A stretch of DNA of 64,000 nucleotides, taken from contig NZ_OY761461.1 of assembly GCF_963664555.1 (NCBI RefSeq), forward strand, positions 3,885,769 to 3,949,768, in the 5' to 3' direction. Each line of letters opens with the position of its first letter. Positions within the stretch are counted from its first letter, which is position 1. Source of the stretch: Labilibaculum sp. GTDB lineage: Bacteria; Bacteroidota; Bacteroidia; Bacteroidales; Marinifilaceae. The notes beneath the pieces were generated by a model, which was not told the DNA's origin, searched no databases, and saw only the letters and a program-made list of their open reading frames with translations. Below are positions 53,601 to 61,806 of this stretch, piece after piece. A program made the position numbers and the translations under genes.

Positions 53601-54346
53601 AAGCTGCCATCATTCGTGAGAAAGGTGTAAACGGCGATCGCGAAATGGCTTGGATGATGCATTTGGCAGGAATGGACGTTAAAGATGTTCATATGACTGA
53701 CTTGATTGCCGGACGTGAAGATTTATCGGATGTGAACATGATTGTTTTTGTTGGAGGCTTCTCTAACTCTGATGTACTAGGTTCGGCAAAAGGATGGGCC
53801 GGAGCATTCCTTTACAATGAAAAAGCTAAAAAATCGCTTGATAATTTCTACGCTCGAAAAGATACTTTAAGTCTTGGAGTTTGTAATGGTTGTCAGTTAA
53901 TTTCCGAACTGGGATTAATTTATCCTGATCATGAAAAACACCCAAAACTTCTTCACAACGAATCACATAAATTCGAATCTGGATTTGTAAGTGTATTCAT
54001 TCCAGAAAATAACTCAATTATGCTTTCGTCTTTGGCAGGAAGTAAATTAGGCATTTGGGTCGCTCACGGGGAAGGTAAATTTGATTTGCCATACGAACAA
54101 GACAAGTATCAGATTCCTATGAGATACAATATTGATCAGTATCCTGCCAATCCAAACGGCTCGCCATTTGCAACGGCCGCAATTTCATCAAATGATGGTC
54201 GTCATTTGGCTATGATGCCTCACCTGGAAAGAGCAACTTACCCATGGAATTGGGCTCATTACGATGAGAACCGTATTGATGACGAGGTTTCACCTTGGAT
54301 TGAGGCATTTGTAAATGCAAAGAAATGGATCATGCAACACAAATGA
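50657..54346 (+). CDS. purL: Phosphoribosylformylglycinamidine synthase, large single-chain form
   Basis: Purine-synthesis enzyme of 1229 residues converting FGAR to FGAM with glutamine and ATP. Order of parts: PurS-like N-terminal domain, linker (EEIDYLNGVSEKIGRKLTDS), two synthetase halves (FGFSQVNSEHCRHKIF, AETHNFPTTVEPFNGAATGT GGEIRD, and the second half GHDISAGGMITALLEM), and a C-terminal glutaminase with the nucleophile in LGVCNGCQLI and the His/Glu pair in PHLERATYPW. The length is that of the fused enzyme of proteobacteria and Bacteroidetes rather than the PurL/PurQ/PurS split. Transcribed alone and followed by a terminator. Confidence 0.97.
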   Translation: MILFFKKDEVHFVVQTTNQLNALDFEKLSWLFGDAEKIQEDEIEGFFIGPRKEMITPWSTNAVEITQNMGISGILRIEEFHKKESEKATYDPMLQAFYKKIGQDIYTIEKQPEPILNIENIAAYNQQEGLALSSEEIDYLNGVSEKIGRKLTDSEVFGFSQVNSEHCRHKIFNGVFVIDGEEKESSLFQLIRKTSNVNHNRIVSAYKDNCAFLEGPKMEQFAPITHDKADFFQTKDINTVISLKAETHNFPTTVEPFNGAATGTGGEIRDRIAGGKASVPMAGTAVYMTSYPRLEAARSWENATDPRKWLYQTPEEILIKASNGASDFGNKFGQPLICGSVLTFEHFENNKKYGYDKVIMQAGGIGYGRLEQAQKDTPEKGDKVILLGGDNYRIGMGGGAVSSVATGEFTNSIELNAVQRSNPEMQKRVCNAIRAMAEIDENPIVSIHDHGAGGHLNCLSELVEETGGKIDLNALPVGDPTLSAKEIVGNESQERMGLVIKEKDVALLTRIAERERAPIYQVGETTGDMRFTFEDKKNGQNPIDLGLSEMFGKPPKTVMTDTTLNEKFEAVKYDGNKIEEYIENVLQLEAVACKDWLTNKVDRSVTGKIAMQQCAGPLQLPLNNLGAVAIDFQGEKGIATSIGHTPIAALVNSENGSRLSIAESLTNMVWAPIEQGLKGVSLSANWMWPCKNPGEDARLYQAVQSISDFAIELGINVPTGKDSLSMTQKYGENDVVYSPGTVIISTVGEIIDIKKIISPVLKNDANSHIIYMDFSKDDFQLGGSSFAQIVNKLGTQTPDVKDSKYFVKAFETIQQLILEGKILAGHDISAGGMITALLEMCFADNRLGADIDLSSIDESDLVKVLFSENPGIIFQVKDLESISQVLTDKGIVFHTIGTLAEAGKMQISKDDQVLDLDIASLRDLWFKTSYLLDRNQAGQELALERFKSYKKNELEFKFDENFTGKFEQFGIDPKRKEKSGVKAAIIREKGVNGDREMAWMMHLAGMDVKDVHMTDLIAGREDLSDVNMIVFVGGFSNSDVLGSAKGWAGAFLYNEKAKKSLDNFYARKDTLSLGVCNGCQLISELGLIYPDHEKHPKLLHNESHKFESGFVSVFIPENNSIMLSSLAGSKLGIWVAHGEGKFDLPYEQDKYQIPMRYNIDQYPANPNGSPFATAAISSNDGRHLAMMPHLERATYPWNWAHYDENRIDDEVSPWIEAFVNAKKWIMQHK

Positions 54347-54366
54347 TTTCAAGTAATTAAATATAG

Positions 54367-54400
54367 AATACCTCCTTTTTCAAGGGGGTATTTTTTTTGC
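54367..54400 (+). terminator. Terminator after purL
   Basis: AATACCTCC (54367-54375) pairs with GGGGGTATT (54384-54392, one T-G pair), followed by T's. Confidence 0.8.
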
Positions 54401-54466
54401 TTAAGTACAAGGTAAAAACTAATACATTTTTCATAACTTGTGACAACTAACGAAATCACAACGTAT

Positions 54467-54880
54467 ATGAAACATTTTTTACCCCTTATTGCCATTCTGG
54501 GATTAACATTAGCGTGTACCCCACCTAATAAACTTGCTTCCACTGAAAAAAAGCAAGACTCAATCCAAAAGGAAAAAAGAATCCCCATTGAAAAACAAAT
54601 TGCCCCCGGTACTTGTTCTCTTGTAATAAGTGACTTTAAATTTTTATCAGAGAACAATAAATTCCTGCTAAACGGAAAAGTTATTTCCATAAAATCTTAT
54701 GGTGCAGGCTTTACTTCAACTTTCGAGAAGGAACAAAGCATTCAAATAAAAATTACAGAACAACAATTTATTAATTTGAAATCTGCAAGAACCATTTCTT
54801 GTTTAATATCCAGCATCGAAGGAGTGCACAACACACCCCTTTACAAACTGGTAGATTATAAATCAGAAACAAAACAATAA
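54467..54880 (+). CDS. Hypothetical lipoprotein
   Basis: Protein of 137 residues that I do not recognise. Starting at 54467 (MKHFLPLIAILGLTLAC) gives a lipoprotein signal with Cys17; the upstream ATG at 54440 would add nine polar residues before it. The mature part has a Lys/Glu-rich linker (KLASTEKKQDSIQKEKR) and then a small beta domain (CSLVISDFKFLSENNKFLLN, GKVISIKSYGAGFTSTF). It is transcribed between purL and the T9SS protein and has no obvious partner. Confidence 0.7.
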   Translation: MKHFLPLIAILGLTLACTPPNKLASTEKKQDSIQKEKRIPIEKQIAPGTCSLVISDFKFLSENNKFLLNGKVISIKSYGAGFTSTFEKEQSIQIKITEQQFINLKSARTISCLISSIEGVHNTPLYKLVDYKSETKQ

Positions 54881-55077
54881 AATTAATTTCAATTTAGTCC
54901 TTATCCTATTACTTATTGGCTCCTTGAATACAGGAGAACAGCCCCAATTGTAATTTAAAAATTGGAATAAAAATTACTTTTCAACTAACAAATAAATTAG
55001 GGAAACGTAATATGTCTGCTTCCTCTTTGATAAGAAAACTTAATTTGCACGTATTCGGCATTAAATAATCAAAACAC

Positions 55078-58000
55078 ATGAAATCAATTTTCACCATACT
55101 ACTCGCAATAGCGATTTCTTTTCCAACACTTGCGCAAAATAAAAAACTAACAGTACAAAAGCACTCTACACTAGGAGTGAAAAATATCGTAATAACCGAA
55201 AAAACGTACAATGATTTAACCAATCCAACATTAAACAAGAGAAAGTTGGCTAAAATTGCGGACAAAGAAGCGGGAAAACCAAAACGTGCGGATGATCCTA
55301 TTGCCAGAGCCTTGTACGAAAGAAATATACTAAAAAACCCTCTTACGGGACAGATCCCATTAAACATTAAAGAACTGGAAAAGGCATATGTCCTTTCCTC
55401 AGCCTCAGGTTTGCAAAGCAGATTAAAAACAGGAGGATTAAGCTATATCAATAGCGGACCTCGAAATGTTGGTGGAAGAACCAGGGCTCTGGCTGTTGAC
55501 ATAGCAAATGAAAATATAATTCTTGCTGGAGGAATAACCAGCGGGATGTGGAAATCAACCGATAACGGTGTTAGTTGGACCCGAACAACAAAGCTTGAAG
55601 ACCACCCTAGTGTAACTTCTATTGCACAAGATCCAAACAACACTGCAATCTGGTATTATACAACCGGAGAACTAATAGGTAATTCAGCATCGGCAGGTGG
55701 CGCTCCTTACCGGGGAAATGGGCTGTTTAAATCAACGGATAACGGCGACAACTGGACATCTTTAGCCTCTACCGCATCCAACACATCTGAAATATATGAT
55801 GCTTTTGATTATATCTGGAATATATGCGTTGACCCGAACAACAGCGATGTATATGTTGCAACTGCTGATGGTATTAAACGTTCTACAGATGGAGGAACTA
55901 CATGGGCTGATGCTATCGCGTCAGATTCCTATTATGAAGATATTATCTGTACTCCCAGCGGGATTAAGTACGCTTCTTTAAGTGCCGATGGTACAACAAA
56001 AGGAATCTACAGATCGGTAACAGGAAATTTAAATGAATGGGAAGACATTACTCCTAGTGGATTTTCTGCAGATTATAACAGAGTGGTACTAGCACATGCA
56101 CCAAGTAATACGACCAATGATATTGTTTATATTTTAGGTGAAACAATAGGAGCAGGTTTTCAGGATCACAGTTTTTGGAAATTGACTTATAATGCTGCCG
56201 CAACAACTCCGGCAACATGGGTAGACCGGTCACAAAATCTACCGGAAGGTGGCGACGGGGACACAGATGTAAATGGTTACAACTCACAGGGGTCTTACAA
56301 TATGGTAATAAAAGTTGCTCCGGATAATGAAAATATGGTATTTATCGGCGGCACTAATCTGCTTCGTTCCGATGATGCTTTTGCTACAAAAGCAAGTCCT
56401 TTAAGTGTTGGGAAATCGACCGATGAATCAAAAACCTACTGGATCGGAGGCTACGCTACCGAAAATAATATTAGTCAGTATCCAAATCATCATCCGGATG
56501 TACATGCATTAGTATTTAAGAATGATAATGCAACATTACTATGCGGACACGATGGTGGAATAAGCATTACGAACAACTATAAACAAACAGACGATACATT
56601 TTCTGAAACAGCAGGAGACAAAAGCATGCCTGTTGATTGGGAATTTCTGAACAATGGCTACCTAACAACACAAGCTTATACAGTCGCTGTTGATAACGAT
56701 ATAAGAACAAACAAAGTATTACTTTCCGGATTTCAGGACAACGGTACCTGGCTTGCTGAAACTTCCGATTCTGATAAAGATTGGTTAGCCTGGGGGTCAG
56801 GCGACGGCAGTTACTGCAGTATTTTTAATTTAGGTACCAGTATCTACTCTTCTTCACAAAGCGGCACCACTTACCTTGAAAATAACGTAACAGATGAGGC
56901 AAGTTACTATTGGACCCGTGTTGATCCAGAGGGAGCAACCGGACAATTGTTTATCAATCCATTTGTTGAGGATGCCAACAACAGTGAAATTTTATACTAT
57001 GCTGCAGGACAATACATCTGGAGAAATTCCAATATTTTTGAAATTCCAAAACTACAATCCAATGAAGCCAATATAAATTGGGAAAAACTGGAAATATCAA
57101 AAGCAAGCGGAACTGTATCGGCAATGGAATCCTCAACCTTCCCTGCTCACATTCTGTATTATGGAACATCAACAGGAAAAATTTATAAAATTGAAAATTC
57201 GCACTCGAAATGGGCAAAGAAAAACGACATTACAGGAACAAATATGCCAGCTGGAAATGTAATTTCTATTGATGCAAACCCTTTAAATGCGAATGAAGTA
57301 TTGGTCGGATTTTCCAATTACGGAATTGAAAGTATATTTAGTACTACCGATGGGGGAACCACCTGGACTCCTGTAAGTGGAAATCTGGAAGAAATAAATG
57401 GTGAGAACAATGGTCCGTCCATCCGCTCAGCAGCTTACATGGTTTCACCAACTGACACTACCTATTATGCAGGTACCAGTACCGGTTTGTACAGTACAAC
57501 AAAACTTGAGGGAAGTTCTACTATCTGGACACAGCAAGCAATTAACCAAATCGGAACCAGCGTTGTTTCAATGATAAAAGCTCGCAGAGATGGATTCTTT
57601 GCTGTTGCAACTCATGGTAATGGGGTATTTACAGCTGATGATGATTTTAGCTCTGCTGCTCCTGTTGCACTAATTGGAATGACAAAAGATTCTATTCAAA
57701 TAGGAGAAGCAGTTGATTTCATGAACAGAAGTATTGGCGATGGGTTTACCAAGTGGGAATGGACATTTGAAGGAGCCGAAACAACAACTTCGGCCGACGA
57801 ACATCCCCGGGCAATTGTCTACAAAACTCCAGGTGTTCATTCGGTGACATTAACTGCAGCAAATGCTGCTGGTTCAAATACTCAAACAATTACCTCCGCT
57901 ATAATTGTAAAAACAGTTGGCGCTAAATTTACTGCCAGCGCTACAAATATTAATGTGGATACGCAAATTACATTTACTGATCAAACCGTTGGGACACCCA

Positions 58001-58998
58001 CATCCTGGAACTGGAGTTTCCCGGGTGGAACGCCTGAAAGTTCAACAGAACAAAATCCTGTTGTTACCTACAGTACCGTTGGTACATTTGACGTGACATT
58101 GGTTGTTCATGATGCTGAATTCAACGACACAGAAATTAAAACAGGATACATTACCGTTCTTGATGCCGATGATTTTGATGATGATTTGCTTTACAATATA
58201 GAAGGTGAATTTGAGAATCAATTGACTCAATATATATTTACCGGCGATAATGATGGCTATATAACAGGACAAACGAACCTGAAAATTGATCAATACGCTG
58301 AGAAATTTGAGATGATAAATCCTAATTTAAATGCAGTTAAACAGATCAAAATTATGCCATCTTTACTGCAGTCAAATTCCGCTGATCCGCATATAATTAT
58401 TAAAATTTGGAACGGATCCAATGAACCTACCAATGAAGTCTACTCTAAATCTGTTCCCTTTACAGAATTGGTGGCAGGAGAATTTAATGACATCGAACTG
58501 GATTTCCCTGTTGCTGTTGACAAGAATTTCTTTGTAGGCTACGAAGTTTTATACGAAATGCCCATTGACACATTTGCCGTTGCTCACCTGCCCTTACAAG
58601 CAGATGCCGAATGGGCCAATACTGCATACATGCATTACAATAATGCATGGGAACCTTATAACGAAGTATTTGGAAACAATACCTCCCTGGCCATAAAAGC
58701 CTTGGTTGGGTTTAGTGATGTAGCAACCGGAATTGAAGATGATTTAAACTCGAATAAAGCAGATAAATTAAAGATCTACCCGAATCCTCTGTTGCACAAG
58801 AGTAATGTAGTTTTTCCCAACCAAACCAATCAGAAATACCGGTTGGTGGTTGTGGATGCAAGTGGCCGGGTGGTTCGGATTATTGAAAACATCACAGGAA
58901 ACAACGTAATTATAAACCGGGAACAATTAAAACCCGGTGTGCATATCATCAACCTTTCGGGTGAGAAAATATACAAGGGAAAGCTGTTGGTGAAATAA
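55078..58998 (+). CDS. Secreted BNR-repeat/PKD protein with T9SS type A sorting domain
   Basis: Large secreted protein of 1306 residues. Signal peptide at 1-20 (ending PTLAQ), then a long beta-propeller region (about 120-860) with several Asp-box motifs (STDNGVSWT, STDNGDNWT, STDGGTTWA, TTDGGTTWT) of the VPS10/sortilin or sialidase type. Two PKD domains follow (about 861-945 and 947-1027), then a beta-sandwich (about 1040-1220), and the type IX sorting domain LKIYPNPLLHKSNVVF ... GKLLVK at about 1226-1306. It would be exported across the outer membrane and anchored or released. No sialidase catalytic residues are evident, so adhesion or polymer binding is as likely as hydrolysis. Followed by a terminator. 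Confidence 0.92.
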   Translation: MKSIFTILLAIAISFPTLAQNKKLTVQKHSTLGVKNIVITEKTYNDLTNPTLNKRKLAKIADKEAGKPKRADDPIARALYERNILKNPLTGQIPLNIKELEKAYVLSSASGLQSRLKTGGLSYINSGPRNVGGRTRALAVDIANENIILAGGITSGMWKSTDNGVSWTRTTKLEDHPSVTSIAQDPNNTAIWYYTTGELIGNSASAGGAPYRGNGLFKSTDNGDNWTSLASTASNTSEIYDAFDYIWNICVDPNNSDVYVATADGIKRSTDGGTTWADAIASDSYYEDIICTPSGIKYASLSADGTTKGIYRSVTGNLNEWEDITPSGFSADYNRVVLAHAPSNTTNDIVYILGETIGAGFQDHSFWKLTYNAAATTPATWVDRSQNLPEGGDGDTDVNGYNSQGSYNMVIKVAPDNENMVFIGGTNLLRSDDAFATKASPLSVGKSTDESKTYWIGGYATENNISQYPNHHPDVHALVFKNDNATLLCGHDGGISITNNYKQTDDTFSETAGDKSMPVDWEFLNNGYLTTQAYTVAVDNDIRTNKVLLSGFQDNGTWLAETSDSDKDWLAWGSGDGSYCSIFNLGTSIYSSSQSGTTYLENNVTDEASYYWTRVDPEGATGQLFINPFVEDANNSEILYYAAGQYIWRNSNIFEIPKLQSNEANINWEKLEISKASGTVSAMESSTFPAHILYYGTSTGKIYKIENSHSKWAKKNDITGTNMPAGNVISIDANPLNANEVLVGFSNYGIESIFSTTDGGTTWTPVSGNLEEINGENNGPSIRSAAYMVSPTDTTYYAGTSTGLYSTTKLEGSSTIWTQQAINQIGTSVVSMIKARRDGFFAVATHGNGVFTADDDFSSAAPVALIGMTKDSIQIGEAVDFMNRSIGDGFTKWEWTFEGAETTTSADEHPRAIVYKTPGVHSVTLTAANAAGSNTQTITSAIIVKTVGAKFTASATNINVDTQITFTDQTVGTPTSWNWSFPGGTPESSTEQNPVVTYSTVGTFDVTLVVHDAEFNDTEIKTGYITVLDADDFDDDLLYNIEGEFENQLTQYIFTGDNDGYITGQTNLKIDQYAEKFEMINPNLNAVKQIKIMPSLLQSNSADPHIIIKIWNGSNEPTNEVYSKSVPFTELVAGEFNDIELDFPVAVDKNFFVGYEVLYEMPIDTFAVAHLPLQADAEWANTAYMHYNNAWEPYNEVFGNNTSLAIKALVGFSDVATGIEDDLNSNKADKLKIYPNPLLHKSNVVFPNQTNQKYRLVVVDASGRVVRIIENITGNNVIINREQLKPGVHIINLSGEKIYKGKLLVK

Positions 58999-59022
58999 GA
59001 AGATCAAACAGGTATTTTAGTG

Positions 59023-59054
59023 AGAGCTTGTCGTAATTCGGCAAGCTCTTTTTC
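59023..59054 (+). terminator. Terminator after the T9SS protein
   Basis: AGAGCTTG (59023-59030) pairs with CAAGCTCT (59042-59049), extended by an inner CG/CG, followed by T5. Confidence 0.85.
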
Positions 59055-59088
59055 TTCTCAGTCACCAACAAAAGCTTCGTAGTTGGAC

Positions 59089-59361
59089 GCTATGTACCCC
59101 TAATACGTATTTTACATCTTCGGATATATATTTTACTATTTATACGATGCTTTTTACATATTTTACCATGTACTTTACTTACTATAAAACGTTTTTTACA
59201 TCTATAATTATCTTTTTTACTTATTCAGGTAGGTAATTTACATATCGGAATATCTTTCTTACTTAAATTATTAAGTTTTATACATCTTAAAGGATGTATT
59301 TTCATTACTACACTATTGATTTTACTATTTATAAGGTTTAACTTTATACTTGTAGAAAGCA
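59089..59361 (+). repeat. Degenerate 21-bp-period repeat array upstream of an HTH gene
   Basis: A hexamer TTTTAC or a one- or two-base variant occurs at 59110, 59131, 59152, 59173, 59194, 59215, 59236, 59257, 59278, 59299 and 59320, that is exactly every 21 bases, with weaker units at 59089 and 59341. The bases just before each hexamer tend to ATGTA/ATCTT and those after to ATCT or TTAT, so each unit is centred on an imperfect palindrome ATGTA-TTT-TACAT. Position 17 of the unit is A in 11 of 12. The array fills the space between the T9SS terminator and the HTH gene at 59449. Function unknown; regular two-turn spacing suggests cooperative protein binding on one face of the DNA. Confidence 0.85.
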
Positions 59362-59448
59362 TATTTGCTCTCAGGTTTACAATTTCTGTAAAAGAAACGG
59401 ATGAACTGAATCAGGAAGAATATTAATTTTTAAACCCGCCAAATACGC

Positions 59449-59820
59449 ATGAACCCAAAATCAGAAAAAATCCCGTTTAGCATTCACCGAATGATTCGAC
59501 AAAACTTATCGAAACGAAACCTAACGGTAAGCTGGTTAGCAATGAAAATTAATATCCGCCCTATTTCACTTCACCAACAACTGAACAGATCAACACTTCA
59601 GGTAAACAGACTATGGAGTATCTGTCAGGCTCTTGAATTAAATATTTTTCAGGAAATTGCGAATAGACTCGAGAGAGAGAATCAATCACAAAAGGCGGTA
59701 GAAAAAGGCATGGAACTATCTCAGATAGATGCAGAAGTAGATGGCCTTAAAAAAAGAATCGAATTACTCGAAAACGAAAACAAAACCTTAAAAGAGGTAA
59801 TCAGTTTACTGAAAGGCTAA
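59449..59820 (+). CDS. Small HTH protein with C-terminal leucine zipper
   Basis: Protein of 123 residues. Residues about 12-75 form an XRE/Cro-like helix-turn-helix domain (IRQNLSKRNLTVSWLAMKIN, then ISLHQQLNR and VNRLWSICQALEL). Residues 93-121 form a clean heptad zipper with Val97, Leu100, Ile104, Leu107, Asn111, Leu114, Ile118 and Leu121 at a/d positions. The single buried Asn111 at an a position is what specifies a parallel dimer in GCN4. Small HTH-plus-coiled-coil proteins are common in Bacteroidetes but unassigned. The 21-bp repeat array lies 87 bases upstream, so autoregulation through it is the obvious hypothesis. No clear canonical promoter: CATATTTG (59360-59367) is a near match. 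Confidence 0.85.
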   Translation: MNPKSEKIPFSIHRMIRQNLSKRNLTVSWLAMKINIRPISLHQQLNRSTLQVNRLWSICQALELNIFQEIANRLERENQSQKAVEKGMELSQIDAEVDGLKKRIELLENENKTLKEVISLLKG

Positions 59821-59871
59821 ATCAAAAAATAAGAACAGCACCAAATAACCGATGTCAATATGGTGCTGTTC
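59821..59871 (-). terminator. Hairpin between the HTH gene and GH15, terminator for GH15
   Basis: GAACAGCACCA (59833-59843) pairs perfectly with TGGTGCTGTTC (59861-59871). On the minus strand TTATTTTTTG follows, fitting termination of the GH15 transcript; it may also stop the HTH transcript. Confidence 0.65.
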
Positions 59872-59892
59872 AAACAATCATTTGTAATTTTC

Positions 59893-61704
59893 TTAACTAT
59901 TCAATTGATCCAGAAGGCTCTCTTCGTCCTCTGCTTTAGTATTTGAAAAGTTCAGAGCTGTTTCGATTATCGCCAAATGCGAATAGGCCTGTGGGAAATT
60001 CCCAAGCATCCGTTTCGACACAAAATCGATATCCTCAGCAAACAAACCAAGATGATTCGAGTAAGTAAGCAATTTATCAAATTTCTCTTTCGCCTCCTTC
60101 TTTCTGCCAATTTTATACAAACTGTTGATTAACCAGAAAGAACAAATTGTGAAGGCTGACTTTGGCGTCCCAAAATCGTCCTTGTTTTTATAACGATACA
60201 TCAAACCGTCGTGTTCCAATTCGTTTTGAATGGTTAGTACGGTCGATTTATACTTCTCATCTGTGGCATTGATAAAACCATAGCTTTCCATCAGCAAAAC
60301 CGAAGCATCCATATCCTCAGAGCCATAAAATTGGGTGAACGCCTGTTTCTTTTCACTCCAGGCCTTTTTCATGATATCTTCTTTCACCGAATGCCGAAGA
60401 ATGGTCCACTTTCCTACATAATAATCGCGCTTCAAAAGACTTGCAATTTTAACCGCCCGGTCGAAAGCCACCCAACACATCACTTTACTAAAAGTAAAAT
60501 GGAGACTCTTGCCCCGGATTTCCCAAATTCCACGATCCGGTTTTTTCCAGTTCTCCTCTACAACCTTCACAATACTTCTTACAATGGTCCACAATTCCTC
60601 ACTATGGTCGAGAGAATTTTCGAACATAGCGAAATGCTGATGAATCAAATCCAGCAATATCCCATATATGTCATTCTGCTTTTGTTTGTAGGCCGCATTC
60701 CCAACCCTTACCGGTTTTGATCCTTCATAACCTGCAAGGTGATCCAATTCATATTCCGAAAGCTTTTTTTCACCATTGATCCCATACATGATCTGAATTT
60801 TCTCATTCTTCTCAGGAATGATATCCATAATAAAATTCAGGTATCGTTTTGCCACATTATAATGCCCCAGTTGAGTGAGAATCTTAACAACCATAGAGCC
60901 ATCGCGAATCCAGCAAAAGCGGTAGTCCCAATTTCTAACTTCCCCAATTGTTTCGGGTAAAGAAGTTGTTAATGCTGCCAGAACAGCTCCACTTTTCTGA
61001 TAACTTAACAATTTCAAAACCAATGCACTTCGATTGGTTTCTTCGTTGTATTTCGGCAGTACTTTGGTTTTTTCGCTCCAGTTCAGCCAATATGTTTTTG
61101 TCCGCTGCAATTTCAAATAAATGCGGTCGGGTGTTTGTTCCAACAATTTCTGATTGTAGCTTACCTGGCAAAACCCATCTTTTTCCAATTCAATGACTTC
61201 CTGATTCAATATATCGGAATAATTAAAACTGGAATACAAATACAAGGAATCGTAATTTCCTGATGCTGTATAGGATTTGATATATTCCTCTCCCGACACT
61301 TTATTTTCTGTAATATTTCGGGCATAATCGAGTTGCGGATTGTATTTAATACGAAATTTTGGTTTCCCATAAACCAATCGAAAAAAACGAATCACATCAG
61401 ATGGCATGTAGTAATCATTTTTTTCTGTCACATATCTGGGCATAAAATCCAATACTTCAAAAACTCCATCGACACACTCAAATCTTGTTTTTAAAATATT
61501 TGTATTTTTTCGGTACTCCTGTGTTATATTTGTTGCACTCTCAGGTAAAATTTCAAAACTACCACCTTTACTCTTATCCAACAACTTAGCAAATGCCGAA
61601 GATGAATCAAATTGTGGCAAACACACCCAATCCAACGACCCCTTTTCCGAAACCAGTGCCGCACTTCTACAATTTCCTATTACCCCGTAATTTAAATTCT
61701 TCAT
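59893..61704 (-). CDS. GH15 family glucoamylase/trehalase-like enzyme
   Basis: Cytoplasmic glycoside hydrolase of 603 residues. The N-terminal trehalase-like domain begins LNYGVIGNCRSAALVSEKGS LDWVCLPQFDSS. The (alpha/alpha)6 domain contains the sugar-binding WDYRFCWIRDGSMVV, the putative general acid in PDRGIWEIRG and the end motif GNFPQAYSHLAIIE. No signal peptide. Family 15 of this architecture includes glucoamylases and bacterial/archaeal trehalases. It is divergent from a trehalose-6-phosphate synthase/phosphatase gene across only 102 bases, which favours a trehalose-related role, although this pairing is an inference about substrate. Confidence 0.9.
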   Translation of the reverse strand: MKNLNYGVIGNCRSAALVSEKGSLDWVCLPQFDSSSAFAKLLDKSKGGSFEILPESATNITQEYRKNTNILKTRFECVDGVFEVLDFMPRYVTEKNDYYMPSDVIRFFRLVYGKPKFRIKYNPQLDYARNITENKVSGEEYIKSYTASGNYDSLYLYSSFNYSDILNQEVIELEKDGFCQVSYNQKLLEQTPDRIYLKLQRTKTYWLNWSEKTKVLPKYNEETNRSALVLKLLSYQKSGAVLAALTTSLPETIGEVRNWDYRFCWIRDGSMVVKILTQLGHYNVAKRYLNFIMDIIPEKNEKIQIMYGINGEKKLSEYELDHLAGYEGSKPVRVGNAAYKQKQNDIYGILLDLIHQHFAMFENSLDHSEELWTIVRSIVKVVEENWKKPDRGIWEIRGKSLHFTFSKVMCWVAFDRAVKIASLLKRDYYVGKWTILRHSVKEDIMKKAWSEKKQAFTQFYGSEDMDASVLLMESYGFINATDEKYKSTVLTIQNELEHDGLMYRYKNKDDFGTPKSAFTICSFWLINSLYKIGRKKEAKEKFDKLLTYSNHLGLFAEDIDFVSKRMLGNFPQAYSHLAIIETALNFSNTKAEDEESLLDQLNS

Positions 61705-61744
61705 AAAAAAATGCTATTTTAGAGCTTAACCATAAAAACTCCAC

Positions 61745-61762
61745 GGAAAATAAAGATTTTCC
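61745..61762. promoter_or_regulatory. Dyad in the GH15 / trehalose synthase divergent promoter region
   Basis: GGAAAAT-AAAG-ATTTTCC: two perfect 7-base arms around 4 bases, near the middle of the 102-base spacer. It could be an operator serving both genes; no protein is known to bind it. Confidence 0.35.
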
Positions 61763-61806
61763 ATGACTTTAGACTGTTTTTAAACCAAAATTTAAATCTC
61801 CTTTTT

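Noticed and set aside
54349..54690. A 113-codon minus-strand frame after purL.
   Set aside because: It overlaps the purL terminator and the lipoprotein gene on the other strand, and its sequence has no recognisable domain.
59110..59340. The 21-base period could mean a coding heptad repeat (FYIxxxV on the plus strand).
   Set aside because: The frame has in-frame stops in at least three units and no start, and the minus-strand frames have stops in most units. Conservation is of a palindromic DNA core, not of codon positions.
59089..59361. CRISPR array.
   Set aside because: The period is only 21 bases, there are no unique spacers of 25-40 bases between conserved repeats, and no cas genes are nearby.
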